Below, piece after piece: positions 1 to 8,786 of a stretch of 64,000 nucleotides of DNA. Made by a program: the position numbers and the translations under genes. The notes under the pieces are model-generated. The model worked only from the letters and a program-made list of their open reading frames with translations, searched no databases and was not told the origin of the DNA. Origin of the DNA: Herbidospora daliensis (GTDB taxonomy: Bacteria; Actinomycetota; Actinomycetes; Streptosporangiales; Streptosporangiaceae); contig NZ_BBXF01000002.1 of NCBI RefSeq assembly GCF_001570585.1, positions 682,001 through 746,000 of the forward strand. The letters are read 5' to 3'. The number at the start of each line of letters is the position of its first letter. Position 1 is the stretch's first letter.

Positions 1-45
1 ATCGACTTCGCCATGCCTTTAACGGTGCAAATCGGAGGACAGTAC

Positions 46-1293
46 ATGGCTGCATCAAAGTCGGTAGTCGCCTTACTCCTCATCTCGATCTTCGTAGCTC
101 CAGCTGTTCCACCGGCTCAGGCGCACGAAATCCAAGCGCCCACATCCGAAATCACGGCCAACAGCCTCAAGCGTCCAAATCTCGAACTCTCCAGGGCCCT
201 GGCGGCCGCGGCCACGCCGGGTGCCCGGCGGGCGCCGATCCTCTCGGGAATCCTCCTGGACGAAGCGGGCGAACCCATCAGGGACACCCCGCTGCGCCTG
301 GACCTCGAACCGTCGCGAGAGGTCACCGCCGCCACGGCAGCGGGTGTCGGCGTCGAGGTCATCAAGCTTGACGAGACCACCACTGACGGCAGCGGCGCCT
401 TCACGTTCGACGCCCCGGCGCTGACCTCCCTCGACGGCTACATCGACGCCTCGGGGCGGGTCTCCGTCCTCGTCACCTCCGCGGGCGGGCAGCACGCGGT
501 CATGCGCAGGACGTATTTGTATCCTCCATCGAGAAAAGCGGCACGCTGGCTGAATGCCGGCCCAACCGGTGTGGAATCACCCGTCCGCCGCCTCGCCGCA
601 AGCTCGGGCGCACCCCGTCTGCAACTGACCGGCCATCGCTCCACCACGTCGATTCCCAACCCGGGGAAATACTGCCCCGATGGCTACGGCGGCTACTCCT
701 GGAGGAAGTCGAGCCTCCCGGTCATCAAACGCTGGGTCCCGCTCCAGACCGTGCACACGAGATCGAAGACCACCGCCCTGTACGAGTGGTCGACGACCGC
801 GAAGACCTCAGTCGAGGCGGTGGCCGTCGTCAGCGGCCAAGGCCGTGAGTTCAAGGCCGGATACACGCACGCGCAGACCGTCTCCAGCGGGGTCAAATTC
901 AAGATCGGGACCAACCAGAACGTCCGCCTTCGGGCCGAGTTCGAGTTCAGAACATGGGATCTGGTGTGTGTCGACAACATCACGCTCAAAACCAAGCTCG
1001 TTGGAGTCTTCGAGTGGCGCCCGGACCGCTTTACGGGAGGAAACTCAAAGCAGTCTCTCAAGAGCAGCTGGCCCTGCAAGTCGGATAACACCACCCAGAT
1101 CGGAAGCGACACGTGGGTGTCGCGAGACTCCACCCACACGGCGTCGGCCTCGATAAAGATCGGAAACGTCAGTGTCGGAGCCATTCAGGAGAACGGCAGT
1201 TCCTGGAAGATGACCTGGAAGCCCAAGAAGAAGACGAAGATCTGCGGAAACAACGACGTCCCCATCCACGCCGCCCAGGTCCGCGAGAAGTAA
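46..1293 (+). CDS. Secreted protein of unknown function
   Basis: Predicted 415-aa exported protein. I chose ATG 46 because GGAGGA lies 6 nt upstream (34-39) and the product then begins with a clean Sec signal peptide (charged start, hydrophobic core, cleavage near PAQA-HE, about residue 27). Residues ~65-130 (GILLDEAGEPI...TTDGSGAFTF) look like a carboxypeptidase-regulatory or transthyretin-like beta-sandwich. The remaining ~280 residues contain several Cys and Lys-rich stretches and match no family I recognise. No catalytic motif is visible. An in-frame ATG at 13 would put extra residues before the signal peptide and is unlikely. Confidence 0.75.
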   Translation: MAASKSVVALLLISIFVAPAVPPAQAHEIQAPTSEITANSLKRPNLELSRALAAAATPGARRAPILSGILLDEAGEPIRDTPLRLDLEPSREVTAATAAGVGVEVIKLDETTTDGSGAFTFDAPALTSLDGYIDASGRVSVLVTSAGGQHAVMRRTYLYPPSRKAARWLNAGPTGVESPVRRLAASSGAPRLQLTGHRSTTSIPNPGKYCPDGYGGYSWRKSSLPVIKRWVPLQTVHTRSKTTALYEWSTTAKTSVEAVAVVSGQGREFKAGYTHAQTVSSGVKFKIGTNQNVRLRAEFEFRTWDLVCVDNITLKTKLVGVFEWRPDRFTGGNSKQSLKSSWPCKSDNTTQIGSDTWVSRDSTHTASASIKIGNVSVGAIQENGSSWKMTWKPKKKTKICGNNDVPIHAAQVREK

Positions 1294-1341
1294 ATGAAGC
1301 ATTTAGGACCGCCGCGTCTTCGAATGTGCACGAGATCGAGC

Positions 1342-1369
1342 CGCCGGCCGCTCGACGGCGCGGCCGGCG
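1342..1369. terminator. Hairpin downstream of the secreted protein
   Basis: A perfect 10-bp GC inverted repeat (CGCCGGCCGC / GCGGCCGGCG) with an 8-nt loop lies 48 nt past the stop of the preceding gene. No T-run follows, as is common for high-GC actinobacterial terminators. The role is inferred from position. Confidence 0.5.
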
Positions 1370-1733
1370 CTTCCTGGGCGCCGTTCAAGAAGCCCGCGAA
1401 AGGAAGCCCGGGAGAGGTCGCCGGCTTGCTGCTTGCGAACGCCCAAGAGGTGGTGGAGACGGTTGTCCAGTCGGCCGGTCGCGCCGTGGAGGCAGGCGGC
1501 GTACGCGATATACGCGAGATGATCTTGTGGTGAGTCTTGATCGCAAATGGGAGGGCTATCATCGCCAATTTCGCGGGGTCTTGAAACCGTCAGGGGATGG
1601 TGACGTGCCTCGTGGGTTCTCCGCCTAGCTTGGAAAATGGGCTTATGTCGATTCCAGCCCTCCTTTTCGGCTGATCAGAGACCGTTGACCACATCGCCTG
1701 ACCTGGTTCCTGGGCCTTGCAGGCATGCTTCTG
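1370..1733. other. Gap without a convincing gene
   Basis: About 360 nt between the hairpin and the GntR operator. Short open frames exist on both strands, but none has a recognisable product, a good ribosome site and consistent codon use. It may hold decayed coding sequence; I cannot assign it. Confidence 0.4.
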
Positions 1734-1753
1734 TGTACTATCTCACTAGTACA
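1734..1753. promoter_or_regulatory. Palindromic operator for the GntR regulator
   Basis: TGTACTA - 6 nt - TAGTACA is a perfect 7+7 inverted repeat 28 nt upstream of the chosen GntR start. YtrA-subfamily regulators typically bind such GTAC-type inverted repeats in front of their own operon, so autoregulation of the regulator-ABC transporter operon is likely. The palindrome is seen directly; the binding is inferred. Confidence 0.65.
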
Positions 1754-1781
1754 TTGAGACATGCTGTCATGGAGGTCGTGC

Positions 1782-2174
1782 GTGTTCGCGTTCCGAGTGC
1801 TTGACCGGTCAGGCGTACCGGCCTATCTCCAGCTGGTCGATCAGGTGCGTCGCGGCCTTCTGCTGGGCCACCTTCAGGAGGGCGACCAGTTGCCCACCGT
1901 GCGGGCGGTCGCGTCCGCGGTGGTGATCAATCCGAATACCGTGGCCAAGGCCTATCGCGAGCTGGAGCACGCCGGGCTGGCCGTGGCGCGCGCCGGGCAG
2001 GGCACCTTCGTCACCGGCAACATCGAGCAGGTGCCCGCCGCGACCTACGCGCGGCTTTCGGGCAGGTTGCGGCAGTGGTTCGCCGACGCGCGGGAGGCGG
2101 GGCTGGCCCCCGAACAGGTGCGCGCGATGGTCGACGCGGTCATGGACGACGAGCGGCGCCGGGAGACGGCGTGA
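1782..2174 (+). CDS. GntR-family regulator, YtrA type
   Basis: 130-aa short GntR regulator. The N-terminal winged helix (residues ~5-75) carries the family signature: PAYLQLVDQV, LPTVRAVA, NPNTVAKAYRELE and GQGTFV. There is only a short C-terminal dimerisation tail, as in YtrA proteins. GTG 1782 is preferred over ATG 1761 because TGGAGG lies 6 nt before it and the family usually begins close to this point. The stop overlaps the start of the ATPase by 4 nt, so the two are translationally coupled. It probably represses this operon through the palindrome at 1734-1753 and responds to cell-envelope stress; the signal is not visible. Confidence 0.88.
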   Translation: MFAFRVLDRSGVPAYLQLVDQVRRGLLLGHLQEGDQLPTVRAVASAVVINPNTVAKAYRELEHAGLAVARAGQGTFVTGNIEQVPAATYARLSGRLRQWFADAREAGLAPEQVRAMVDAVMDDERRRETA

Positions 2175-3028
2175 GCAGTGACGTCGCTGTTCAGATCGAT
2201 CGTGTGGGCAAGCGCTACGGCCGTCACTGGGCGCTGCGCGACTGCACATTGTCGCTGCCCGCAGGCCGCATCATCGCCCTCGTCGGGGCCAACGGCGCGG
2301 GAAAGACGACCCTGCTCCACCTGGCCATCGGCCTGATGCCGCCCACCGAGGGCTCCGTCTCCCTGCTGGGCACGCCCCTGAAGCCGGGGCGCCCCCAGAC
2401 CCTGTCCCAGGTCGGGTTCGTCGCCCAGGACCATCCGCTCTACCGAGGGTTCACCGTCGCCGAGATGCTGCGCTACTGCCGCAAGACAAACACCCGCTTC
2501 GACCAGGCGGGCGCGGAAGGCCGGTTGCGAGATCTCGGCATCCCGCTCAACCGCAGGACCGGCCGTCTCTCCGGTGGTCAGCAGGCCCAGGTCGCGCTCA
2601 CTCTCGCGCTGGCCAAGCAGCCGCGCCTACTGGTCTTGGACGAGCCCGTCGCCAGCCTCGACCCGCTGGCCCGCCGTGAGTTCATGAAGACCCTCATCGC
2701 CGCGGTGGCCGAGACCGACGTCACCGTCCTGCTCTCCTCCCATGTGGTCACCGAACTCGAACGGATCTGCGACCACATGGTCCTGCTGCGCGGCGGGCGG
2801 GTGCGCCTGGCCGGTGACATCGACGACCTGCTGGCCGGGCACCGCGTCCTGACCGGCCCCCGCGTCGACGACGCGGCCCTCGACGGTCTGGTCACCGCCA
2901 CGCACGGCGAGCGCAACAGCCATCTTCTGGTACGCCAACCGGCCACCGCGCCCACCCATCCCCGATGGGAAGCCCATCCCGTGAACCTGGAGGAACTCGT
3001 CCTCGCCTACCTCGAAGGGCAGGACTGA
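2171..3028 (+). CDS. ABC transporter ATP-binding protein
   Basis: 285-aa ABC ATPase: Walker A GANGAGKTT, signature LSGGQ, Walker B LLVLDEP and a switch His in LLSSHV. GTG 2171 overlaps the GntR stop (GTGA), giving the canonical N-terminus just before the first beta strand. It pairs with the permease starting 3 nt after its stop. In YtrA-type operons such pairs form ABC-2 exporters linked to envelope or antibiotic stress; the substrate is unknown. Confidence 0.92.
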   Translation: MSSDVAVQIDRVGKRYGRHWALRDCTLSLPAGRIIALVGANGAGKTTLLHLAIGLMPPTEGSVSLLGTPLKPGRPQTLSQVGFVAQDHPLYRGFTVAEMLRYCRKTNTRFDQAGAEGRLRDLGIPLNRRTGRLSGGQQAQVALTLALAKQPRLLVLDEPVASLDPLARREFMKTLIAAVAETDVTVLLSSHVVTELERICDHMVLLRGGRVRLAGDIDDLLAGHRVLTGPRVDDAALDGLVTATHGERNSHLLVRQPATAPTHPRWEAHPVNLEELVLAYLEGQD

Positions 3029-3031
3029 CTC

Positions 3032-4000
3032 GTGCTCTGGGTAACCTGGCGCCAGCACCGCGCCGCCCTGCTGACCGGCCTGTTCCTGCTGGCCGCCGTC
3101 ACCGTCCCGACCCTCGTCAGCGGCTTCGCCATGCACGAGGAGTACCGCGCCGCCGGGATCGCCGCCTGCCTCACCGATCCCGAAGCCCGCGCGGGGTGCG
3201 CGCAGCTCCTCGACCAGTTCACCGCCCACTACGGCCAGTGGGGGAACCGGATGATCTGGGTGACCTTCCTGCCCGCGCTGATCGGCGCCTTCGTCGGCGC
3301 GCCCCTGCTGGCCAGGGAGTTCGAGAACGGTACGTGGCGGTTCGCGTTCACCCAGGGCGTCTCCCGCACCCGATGGCTCCTCACGCAACTGACCGTTGTC
3401 GGCGCCGCGGCGGCCGTTCTGGCGCTGGCCTGCTCTGTGCTGTTCACCTGGTGGCGCGGGCCCCTGGACGCGATGAGCAGCCCCATGCGCACCGCCGCGT
3501 TCACCGTGTCGCCGGGCCTGGTCGCACTCACCCTGTTCGCCCTGGCTCTCGGCCTGTTCGCCGGCGTCCTGCTCCGCCGGACCGTGATCGCCATGGGCCT
3601 GACCCTCGCCGTCTACCTCACCGTGCGCATCACGCTGGAGGAGACGCTCCGGCCCCACTACCTGAGCCCCCTGGTCAGGACCGACGCGCAGAAGGCCGCC
3701 GACGCGCTGCCTCCGACGGCCTGGGTCGTGGACGAAGGACTCATCACCACCGCAGGCAACCGGCTATCCGACGGCGACGAGAGGAAGATCCTCCAGCAGG
3801 TGTACGACGGCGACACGGTCCGCGAGGGCGGCGCCGCCCTCGAACGCTACCTGGCCGAACACGGCCTGCGGCATTACACCGAATACCACCCGGCCGACCG
3901 CTACCCGATCATGCTGATCATCGAGATCGGCCTCTACCTCGGACTGGCCTTTGCGCTCTTCGCCGCCGCCGCCTATCTGGTCCGGCGCCGAACCTCCTGA
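3032..4000 (+). CDS. ABC-2 type transporter permease
   Basis: 322-aa membrane protein with about six hydrophobic segments, two before and four after a large external loop (residues ~35-75), and a long extracytoplasmic region around 205-290. Opening with LWVTWRQHR and containing LLAREFENGTW are common features of actinobacterial ABC-2 permeases encoded beside GntR regulators. It begins with GTG 3 nt after the ATPase stop, so it is its partner. No substrate can be inferred. Confidence 0.85.
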   Translation: MLWVTWRQHRAALLTGLFLLAAVTVPTLVSGFAMHEEYRAAGIAACLTDPEARAGCAQLLDQFTAHYGQWGNRMIWVTFLPALIGAFVGAPLLAREFENGTWRFAFTQGVSRTRWLLTQLTVVGAAAAVLALACSVLFTWWRGPLDAMSSPMRTAAFTVSPGLVALTLFALALGLFAGVLLRRTVIAMGLTLAVYLTVRITLEETLRPHYLSPLVRTDAQKAADALPPTAWVVDEGLITTAGNRLSDGDERKILQQVYDGDTVREGGAALERYLAEHGLRHYTEYHPADRYPIMLIIEIGLYLGLAFALFAAAAYLVRRRTS

Positions 4001-4005
4001 GGCGC

Positions 4006-4034
4006 GGCCGGGCGGCCCTTTTCGCCGCCCGGCC
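4006..4034. terminator. Bidirectional terminator
   Basis: 11-bp perfect stem GGCCGGGCGGC / GCCGCCCGGCC with loop CCTTTTC between two convergent genes. It can serve the ABC operon on + and the secreted protein on -. Confidence 0.7.
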
Positions 4035-4040
4035 GGTCGA

Positions 4041-4529
4041 TCAGTTGAAGGGGTTGTCGTAGGTGCCGCTGCTCTTGGTGCGGCTCATGTACTGGCCGTT
4101 CGTCCTGCTGAACCAGCCGGCGGTGACGTCGAAGCGCAGGTTGTAGACGGCGCTGCCGAAGTTGACCTCAGAGCTGTACAGCGCCACCTGCTGGCATCCC
4201 GGGGCCGAGCTGGAGCCCGACCAGATGGGGTAGCTGCCAGAGGATCCGTTCACCACGATGACGGCGGACGGCTGGGGGTAGGCGCCGCTCTGCCAGCAGA
4301 TGCTCAGCGAGTAGCGGTACTTCGTGTTGGAGTCGTCGAACGCGATGGTCCCCTGCAGCTGGGCGAGCGGCATGCCGGAGCCGTCGTTGGCGGTCACCTG
4401 CACCCAGACCGACTGGTCGGGGCCGTAGGCGGCGTGGGCGGGGGTGGCGGGGAGGATGAGGGCGGCCAGTGCCATGAAGGCGAAGGCGATCGATGTCGTC
4501 AGGCGACGTCCCCTCGGGCGTTTGGTCAA
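4041..4529 (-). CDS. Small secreted protein
   Basis: 162 aa starting at TTG 4529, with GAGGT 6 nt upstream on the minus strand. Residues 1-33 form a signal peptide (RRR, hydrophobic core, cleavage at AHA-AYG). The mature ~130 residues are rich in Ser, Tyr and Gly, with two Cys (CWQSG, PGCQQ) that could form a disulphide, and look like a compact beta-rich extracellular domain. No named family recognised and no catalytic motif seen. Separated from the ABC operon by a shared terminator. Confidence 0.7.
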   Translation of the reverse strand: MTKRPRGRRLTTSIAFAFMALAALILPATPAHAAYGPDQSVWVQVTANDGSGMPLAQLQGTIAFDDSNTKYRYSLSICWQSGAYPQPSAVIVVNGSSGSYPIWSGSSSAPGCQQVALYSSEVNFGSAVYNLRFDVTAGWFSRTNGQYMSRTKSSGTYDNPFN

Positions 4530-4798
4530 TTCACACCTCGTCTATTCAGGAGTGACGGAACGCCCGGAGGCTACATATGCGATCTTGGGTCGTCCAGCAG
4601 ACGCCATTTGGGATCGGCCTCACGAATATCAATCGAATCATCGGTGACGCTTCCCAGGCGTGACCAGCGGTGGCGCGCATTTACGGTCTGGACCGCAGGA
4701 GCTGAAATTTTCACCCTCAATAGCGCCGGGCTATTTATTTCGAGACCTGAGCCGGTTCGCATCGTGACCACCACGAAGGCCGGCGTAGCCCGACGCCG

Positions 4799-5128
4799 TC
4801 ACGAGGGTGGCTGGGTCAGGCAGAACTCGTTGCCCTCCGGGTCGCGCATGACCTGGAACGCGCCCTGCGCGTCGGTCTGCAGCGGGCCGTTCTCCGCCGC
4901 GCCCCAGGTTACGGCCATGGCCGCCGCGGCGGCGACGTCGCTCACGTCGATGTCCAGGTGGACGCGGTTCTTGCCGATCTTGGGCTCAGGCACACGCTGG
5001 AAGGCGATCCGCACGGGTCCGTCCACATAAGACCACGAAGGGTCCCGGTCGACCGGCGGCACGCCGAGCAGTTTGCCCCAGAATGCGGCCAACATGGCCG
5101 GGTCGGCACAGTCGAACACGAGCTGCAT
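4799..5128 (-). CDS. VOC (glyoxalase/bleomycin-resistance) family protein
   Basis: 109-aa single VOC domain: MQLVFDCADP start, WSYVDGPVRIAFQ strand, HLDIDV metal-ligand region and the characteristic C-terminal DPEGNEFCL motif. The longer open frame upstream has no VOC homology, so ATG 5128 is chosen. VOC proteins bind small molecules or catalyse metal-dependent isomerisation or lyase steps; this subtype is common in actinobacteria and functionally undefined. It is transcribed divergently from the lipoprotein at 5148, with only 19 nt between the two starts. Confidence 0.82.
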   Translation of the reverse strand: MQLVFDCADPAMLAAFWGKLLGVPPVDRDPSWSYVDGPVRIAFQRVPEPKIGKNRVHLDIDVSDVAAAAAMAVTWGAAENGPLQTDAQGAFQVMRDPEGNEFCLTQPPS

Positions 5129-5147
5129 GCCGCGTAGCTTAGACGGG

Positions 5148-6371
5148 ATGAGACCGGCCCCCCTCCTCGTGATCGTCGTGCTGGTCGCCGGTTGTGTGCC
5201 CGCGCCGGCGGAACCCGTCCAGAAGGCCCCGGCGACGACGCCGATCCCGCCCATCAAGGCCGCGTCGGTGAACTGCGAGCTCCCGGCCGAGGACGTCGAC
5301 GATTTCCGGGCCGTCGACGTGGAGACGGCGTGGCGAAACGTCTGGGTGGACGAGGCCCGTGGGTCCATGTCGCTGCTCGCGGCGGCCCCCGACGGGGCGT
5401 TGTGGTCGAGTTTCTCCAGCGAGAAACAGGAGGGCCGCGCCGTGGTGATCAGGGACGGCGGGGTGCGCCGCTGGGACGGTTCCCGATGGGAGACCTCCCA
5501 TATTCCCCTGGCCCGCCCACCACACGTCCAGTCCGACATCGCGATCGCGGCGGCTTCCGCGGACCAGGCGTGGATGTTCGGCGTCTCCAACGGAAAATCG
5601 TCCAAGGAAATCGCCGGCTACGCGGCCACCTTCGAGAACGGTGAGTGGCGCGCGGAACCGCTGCCCGAACCGGCCGCACGAGACGTCGGCTTGGCCCCCA
5701 CCGGGGTTCGTGCCGTCGACGGGCAGGTCTGGGCCGTCAACGGCAAGGTGGCGGTCTCAGGGACGGGAGGGCGGTGGCGCCAGCACCCGTTCCCCGTGGG
5801 GGTCGCGGCCCTGGGAGCCGGTGACGGCGAGATCTGGGCGGTCGGCGGGGAACTCCATCCGCCTGCGGCGATGCGATGGAAGTCCGGGAGCTGGCGTCAG
5901 ATCGCCACCCCCGCCTTCGAGCGGCCCGAAGGCACGACGGTGTCCCTCACCGACGTCGTGGTGGTCGGCGCCGACGACGTCTGGGCCGTCGGCGGGATCG
6001 CGTGGCTCGTCTTCGGCGAGTACGACGAGGAGAACGAGCCCCTGGAGAAGGGCCACCCCCTGGCCATGCACTGGGACGGAACGGCCTGGACCTGCCATTG
6101 GGGGCCGGTCACCTCCACCGCCGGGGACATGATCCGCTTCCGCGAGGCCGAGCCCGACGGCGCCGGCGGGCTCTGGGTGGTCGGCCTTCCCGACCAGCTC
6201 TGGCACCTCGACGGCGCCCGCTGGACCCGCCATCGCATACCCGGCACCGCACCGAAGGTCCGTTCCCTGGCCTGGCGGCCGGGGACTCGGGAGGTCTACG
6301 CGGTGGGACCCGACGCCTCCCACGCCGTTCTCTGGCGGGCCTGCGTCAAGGGATCTGAATGCGGGCCATGA
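5148..6371 (+). CDS. Propeller-like secreted lipoprotein
   Basis: 407-aa protein with a short signal peptide and lipobox VAGC (Cys ~15), so it should be lipid-anchored outside the membrane. The body repeats blades with WDG, W.VG and DDVWAVGG motifs (e.g. DGEIWAVGG, DDVWAVGG, GGLWVVGL), typical of beta-propellers with Kelch/tachylectin-like repeats. No catalytic residues identified. A -10-like TAGCTT (5135-5140) 7 nt before ATG 5148, and no ribosome site, suggest a leaderless message. The 3' end overlaps the convergent phosphatase gene by 26 nt. Confidence 0.78.
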   Translation: MRPAPLLVIVVLVAGCVPAPAEPVQKAPATTPIPPIKAASVNCELPAEDVDDFRAVDVETAWRNVWVDEARGSMSLLAAAPDGALWSSFSSEKQEGRAVVIRDGGVRRWDGSRWETSHIPLARPPHVQSDIAIAAASADQAWMFGVSNGKSSKEIAGYAATFENGEWRAEPLPEPAARDVGLAPTGVRAVDGQVWAVNGKVAVSGTGGRWRQHPFPVGVAALGAGDGEIWAVGGELHPPAAMRWKSGSWRQIATPAFERPEGTTVSLTDVVVVGADDVWAVGGIAWLVFGEYDEENEPLEKGHPLAMHWDGTAWTCHWGPVTSTAGDMIRFREAEPDGAGGLWVVGLPDQLWHLDGARWTRHRIPGTAPKVRSLAWRPGTREVYAVGPDASHAVLWRACVKGSECGP

Positions 6372-8346
6372 GCAGGGCGATGTCGTCCTCGGCCGGGCCG
6401 TCGCCCACGATGGAGTCGATCACGGTCGCGCACATCTGCTCCAGCGTCGCCGATTCCCGCGTCGCGAGGGTGAGGACGTCGCCGAGTCGCTTCATGCCGG
6501 CGTCGAGGTCGGCCTGCCGCGTCTCGATCAGGCCGTCGGTGTAGAGGGCGAGCAGCGTGCCGGTGGGCAGGTGCAGCTCGCAGTTCTGGAAGGTGCCGAG
6601 GCCCACGCCGATCGGGGTGCCGGGGGGCAGCGGCGGGAACGTCACCTCGCCCGACGGGGTGACGATCGCGGGGGGCGGGTGGCCTGCGGTCGCCATGGTG
6701 CAGCAGCCGGTCAGGGGGTCGTAGACGGCGTACAGGCAGGTGGCGCCCATGGCGTCGGGGGTGAGGGCGTCCTCTGTCATGAGGTGGTCGAGGTGGGTGA
6801 GCAGCTCGTCCGGTGGCAGGTCCAGATAGGCGAGGGCGCGTACGGCCGTCCGCAGGCGGCCCATGGCGGCGGCCGCGTTGATGCCGTGGCCGGTGACGTC
6901 GCCGACGACCAGAGCCAACCGCGCGTCGGGGAGGTGGATGACGTCGTACCAGTCGCCGCCGACGCCCTCGTGGGTGTCGGAGGGCAGGTAGCGGGAGGCG
7001 ACCTCGACGGCGTCGCCGCCGCACAGGTGGTGCGGGAGCAGGTCGCGCTGGAGCGCCAGGGCGGTCAGCCGTTCGCGGGTGTACTGGCGGGCGTTGTCGA
7101 GGCTGAGTGCGGCGCGGGTGACGAGTTCCTCGGCCACCAGCAGGTCGTCCTTGCTGAACGGCGCGGGGTTGGACGTGCGGGCGAAGGCGGCCACGCCGAG
7201 CACGTCGCCGCGGGCCTCAAGAGGGACGACGATCAGGGAGTGCATGCCGGTGGCGTGGATGATCCGGCAGCGGCCGGGGTCCAGCTCCAGCCAGGTGCCG
7301 GGCGAGGTGTCCAGCACGGGCTCGAAGTGGGAGCGGCGGGAGTGCAGGACCTCGGTGAACGGCGATCTCGGCGGTACGAAGACGGCTTCGCCGCGTTCCC
7401 ACAGCGACTCGGGGGCGCCTTCGTGGATCGACGCCACGCCCGCCCGCCGGAAGGCGGGGATGCCGGCCTCGGCCGTGGCCAGGCGCCGGAGCGGCTCGGT
7501 GCCGGGGAGCATCTCCTCCGGCAGGTCGACGGTGACGAAGTCGGCCAGCACCGGGATGGCCAGTTCGGCGAGTTCCTGGGCGGTGCTCATGACGTCCAGA
7601 GTGCTGCCGAGCCGGACGCCCGCCTGGCGCAGGAGATCGAGATGATCGCGCGCCTTGCTGTTGCTGAAGTCGAGCGCGACCGAGCAGACGCCCAGCGTGC
7701 GGCCGTCGGCGCCGGTCAGCGGCAGCAGGGAGATCGACAGGACCCGTTCCTCGGTCCCGTAGGACCAGTGGGCCTCCCGGTCGATCAGGGGACGCCCGTC
7801 GGCGAGGACCTCACGCACGGCGTCGCGCACGCGCTCGTTGTCGACGCCCGGGATGACCTCGGTCAGGGATCGGCCGATCCGGTAGTAGGGGTAGCCGTCG
7901 CGGAGCTGCTCGGCCGCCTCGTTGAACCAGACGCAGCGCAGGTCCTTGTCCCAGATGGCCATGGCGATGGGGAAACTGCCGATGAGCGATTCCAGGAGGG
8001 CGCCGGTGTCGGTGGACAGGTCGATGGTCAGCGGGATCGCCGACAACAACCAGGACTTCCCCCGGCTGTCGTCGCCCAGCGTGAGCGGCGCGGCGTCGGC
8101 CCGCACGATCACCACGCGGCCGTCCCGCCGCCGCACCTCCATCATCCCCTTGCGGGGCGAGAAGGCGCCGGCGTGGCCGTCACGCGTGAGGAGCGTGCCG
8201 ATGGGACGGCCGAAGATGTCCTCGGCGAGGTAACCGGTGAGCTCTTCGGCGGCCTGAGTCCAGCCGATCACCGCGCCCGAGCCGTCGACGACGGCGACTG
8301 CCGGGGTCGCACCTCCGAGCACACTGTCAGCTGATTTCAATGCCAT
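6346..8346 (-). CDS. PAS-PAS-GAF-SpoIIE (PP2C) phosphatase
   Basis: 666-aa multidomain signalling phosphatase. PAS 1 at ~10-95 (VVDGSGAVIGWTQAAEELTG), PAS 2 at ~115-225 (IWDKDLRCVWFNEAAEQ), GAF at ~250-420, and a C-terminal SpoIIE PP2C domain at ~440-666 with metal-binding motifs GGDWYDVI, VGDVTGHG and LYTDGLIE. Such proteins usually dephosphorylate anti-sigma-factor antagonists, so it probably acts in a partner-switching stress pathway. No sigma-factor genes are adjacent, and no kinase domain is present. Start ATG 8346 is assumed; no strong ribosome site is seen. Confidence 0.9.
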   Translation of the reverse strand: MALKSADSVLGGATPAVAVVDGSGAVIGWTQAAEELTGYLAEDIFGRPIGTLLTRDGHAGAFSPRKGMMEVRRRDGRVVIVRADAAPLTLGDDSRGKSWLLSAIPLTIDLSTDTGALLESLIGSFPIAMAIWDKDLRCVWFNEAAEQLRDGYPYYRIGRSLTEVIPGVDNERVRDAVREVLADGRPLIDREAHWSYGTEERVLSISLLPLTGADGRTLGVCSVALDFSNSKARDHLDLLRQAGVRLGSTLDVMSTAQELAELAIPVLADFVTVDLPEEMLPGTEPLRRLATAEAGIPAFRRAGVASIHEGAPESLWERGEAVFVPPRSPFTEVLHSRRSHFEPVLDTSPGTWLELDPGRCRIIHATGMHSLIVVPLEARGDVLGVAAFARTSNPAPFSKDDLLVAEELVTRAALSLDNARQYTRERLTALALQRDLLPHHLCGGDAVEVASRYLPSDTHEGVGGDWYDVIHLPDARLALVVGDVTGHGINAAAAMGRLRTAVRALAYLDLPPDELLTHLDHLMTEDALTPDAMGATCLYAVYDPLTGCCTMATAGHPPPAIVTPSGEVTFPPLPPGTPIGVGLGTFQNCELHLPTGTLLALYTDGLIETRQADLDAGMKRLGDVLTLATRESATLEQMCATVIDSIVGDGPAEDDIALLMARIQIP

Positions 8347-8438
8347 CACCCGTTCAGTGCCAGAAATGTCAGAATAACTGTGCTGAACTGGCCTTATATG
8401 AACTTGGACCAAGCTTTGCGGCACCTGTACGGTCGCCT

Positions 8439-8786
8439 ATGAGCTTCGATCTGGCCTTCTGGCACGCCGCTGACGACATCGACGTCGCCCACGCCGCGGA
8501 GATCTACAACCGCCTCCTCGAGGAGGAATCCGGCCTGGTGCCGGACGTACCGGCCGTGGAGACGTTCCGCGAACAGGTTGTCGCCGTATATCCCGATCTG
8601 ACGTCCGACGAGGATCTCGAGACCTGCCCTTGGACGGCCGAGCTCTTCACCGGTCCCGGGTTCCTCGTCGCGTGCATCTCCTGGAAGAGGAGCGCCGAAG
8701 TCGCGTCCACCCTGGTGGCCCTGGCCAAGCGCAACGGGCTGATCTGTTACGACCCTCAGGCCGGTCGGGTGATCAGACCCGAGTAG
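8439..8786 (+). CDS. Small conserved hypothetical protein
   Basis: 115 aa, begins MSFDLAFW and ends with GLICYDPQAG. It resembles the protein at 17766-18170 (MSYGISFL start, GLTAYDPRLG near the end), so both seem to belong to one small soluble family common in actinobacteria; function unknown. A promoter TTGGAC - 18 nt - TACGGT (8404-8433) ends 5 nt before ATG, suggesting a leaderless transcript. It is divergent from the phosphatase, and its 3' end overlaps the convergent decarboxylase gene by 31 nt. Confidence 0.72.
   Translation: MSFDLAFWHAADDIDVAHAAEIYNRLLEEESGLVPDVPAVETFREQVVAVYPDLTSDEDLETCPWTAELFTGPGFLVACISWKRSAEVASTLVALAKRNGLICYDPQAGRVIRPE

Noticed and set aside
1294-1533. 79-codon frame after the first secreted protein
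   Set aside because: Includes the terminator hairpin and shows no protein-like signal.
6571-8334. 587-codon plus-strand open frame
   Set aside because: Antisense shadow of the PAS-GAF-SpoIIE gene; Gly/Val/Arg-biased composition and no domains.
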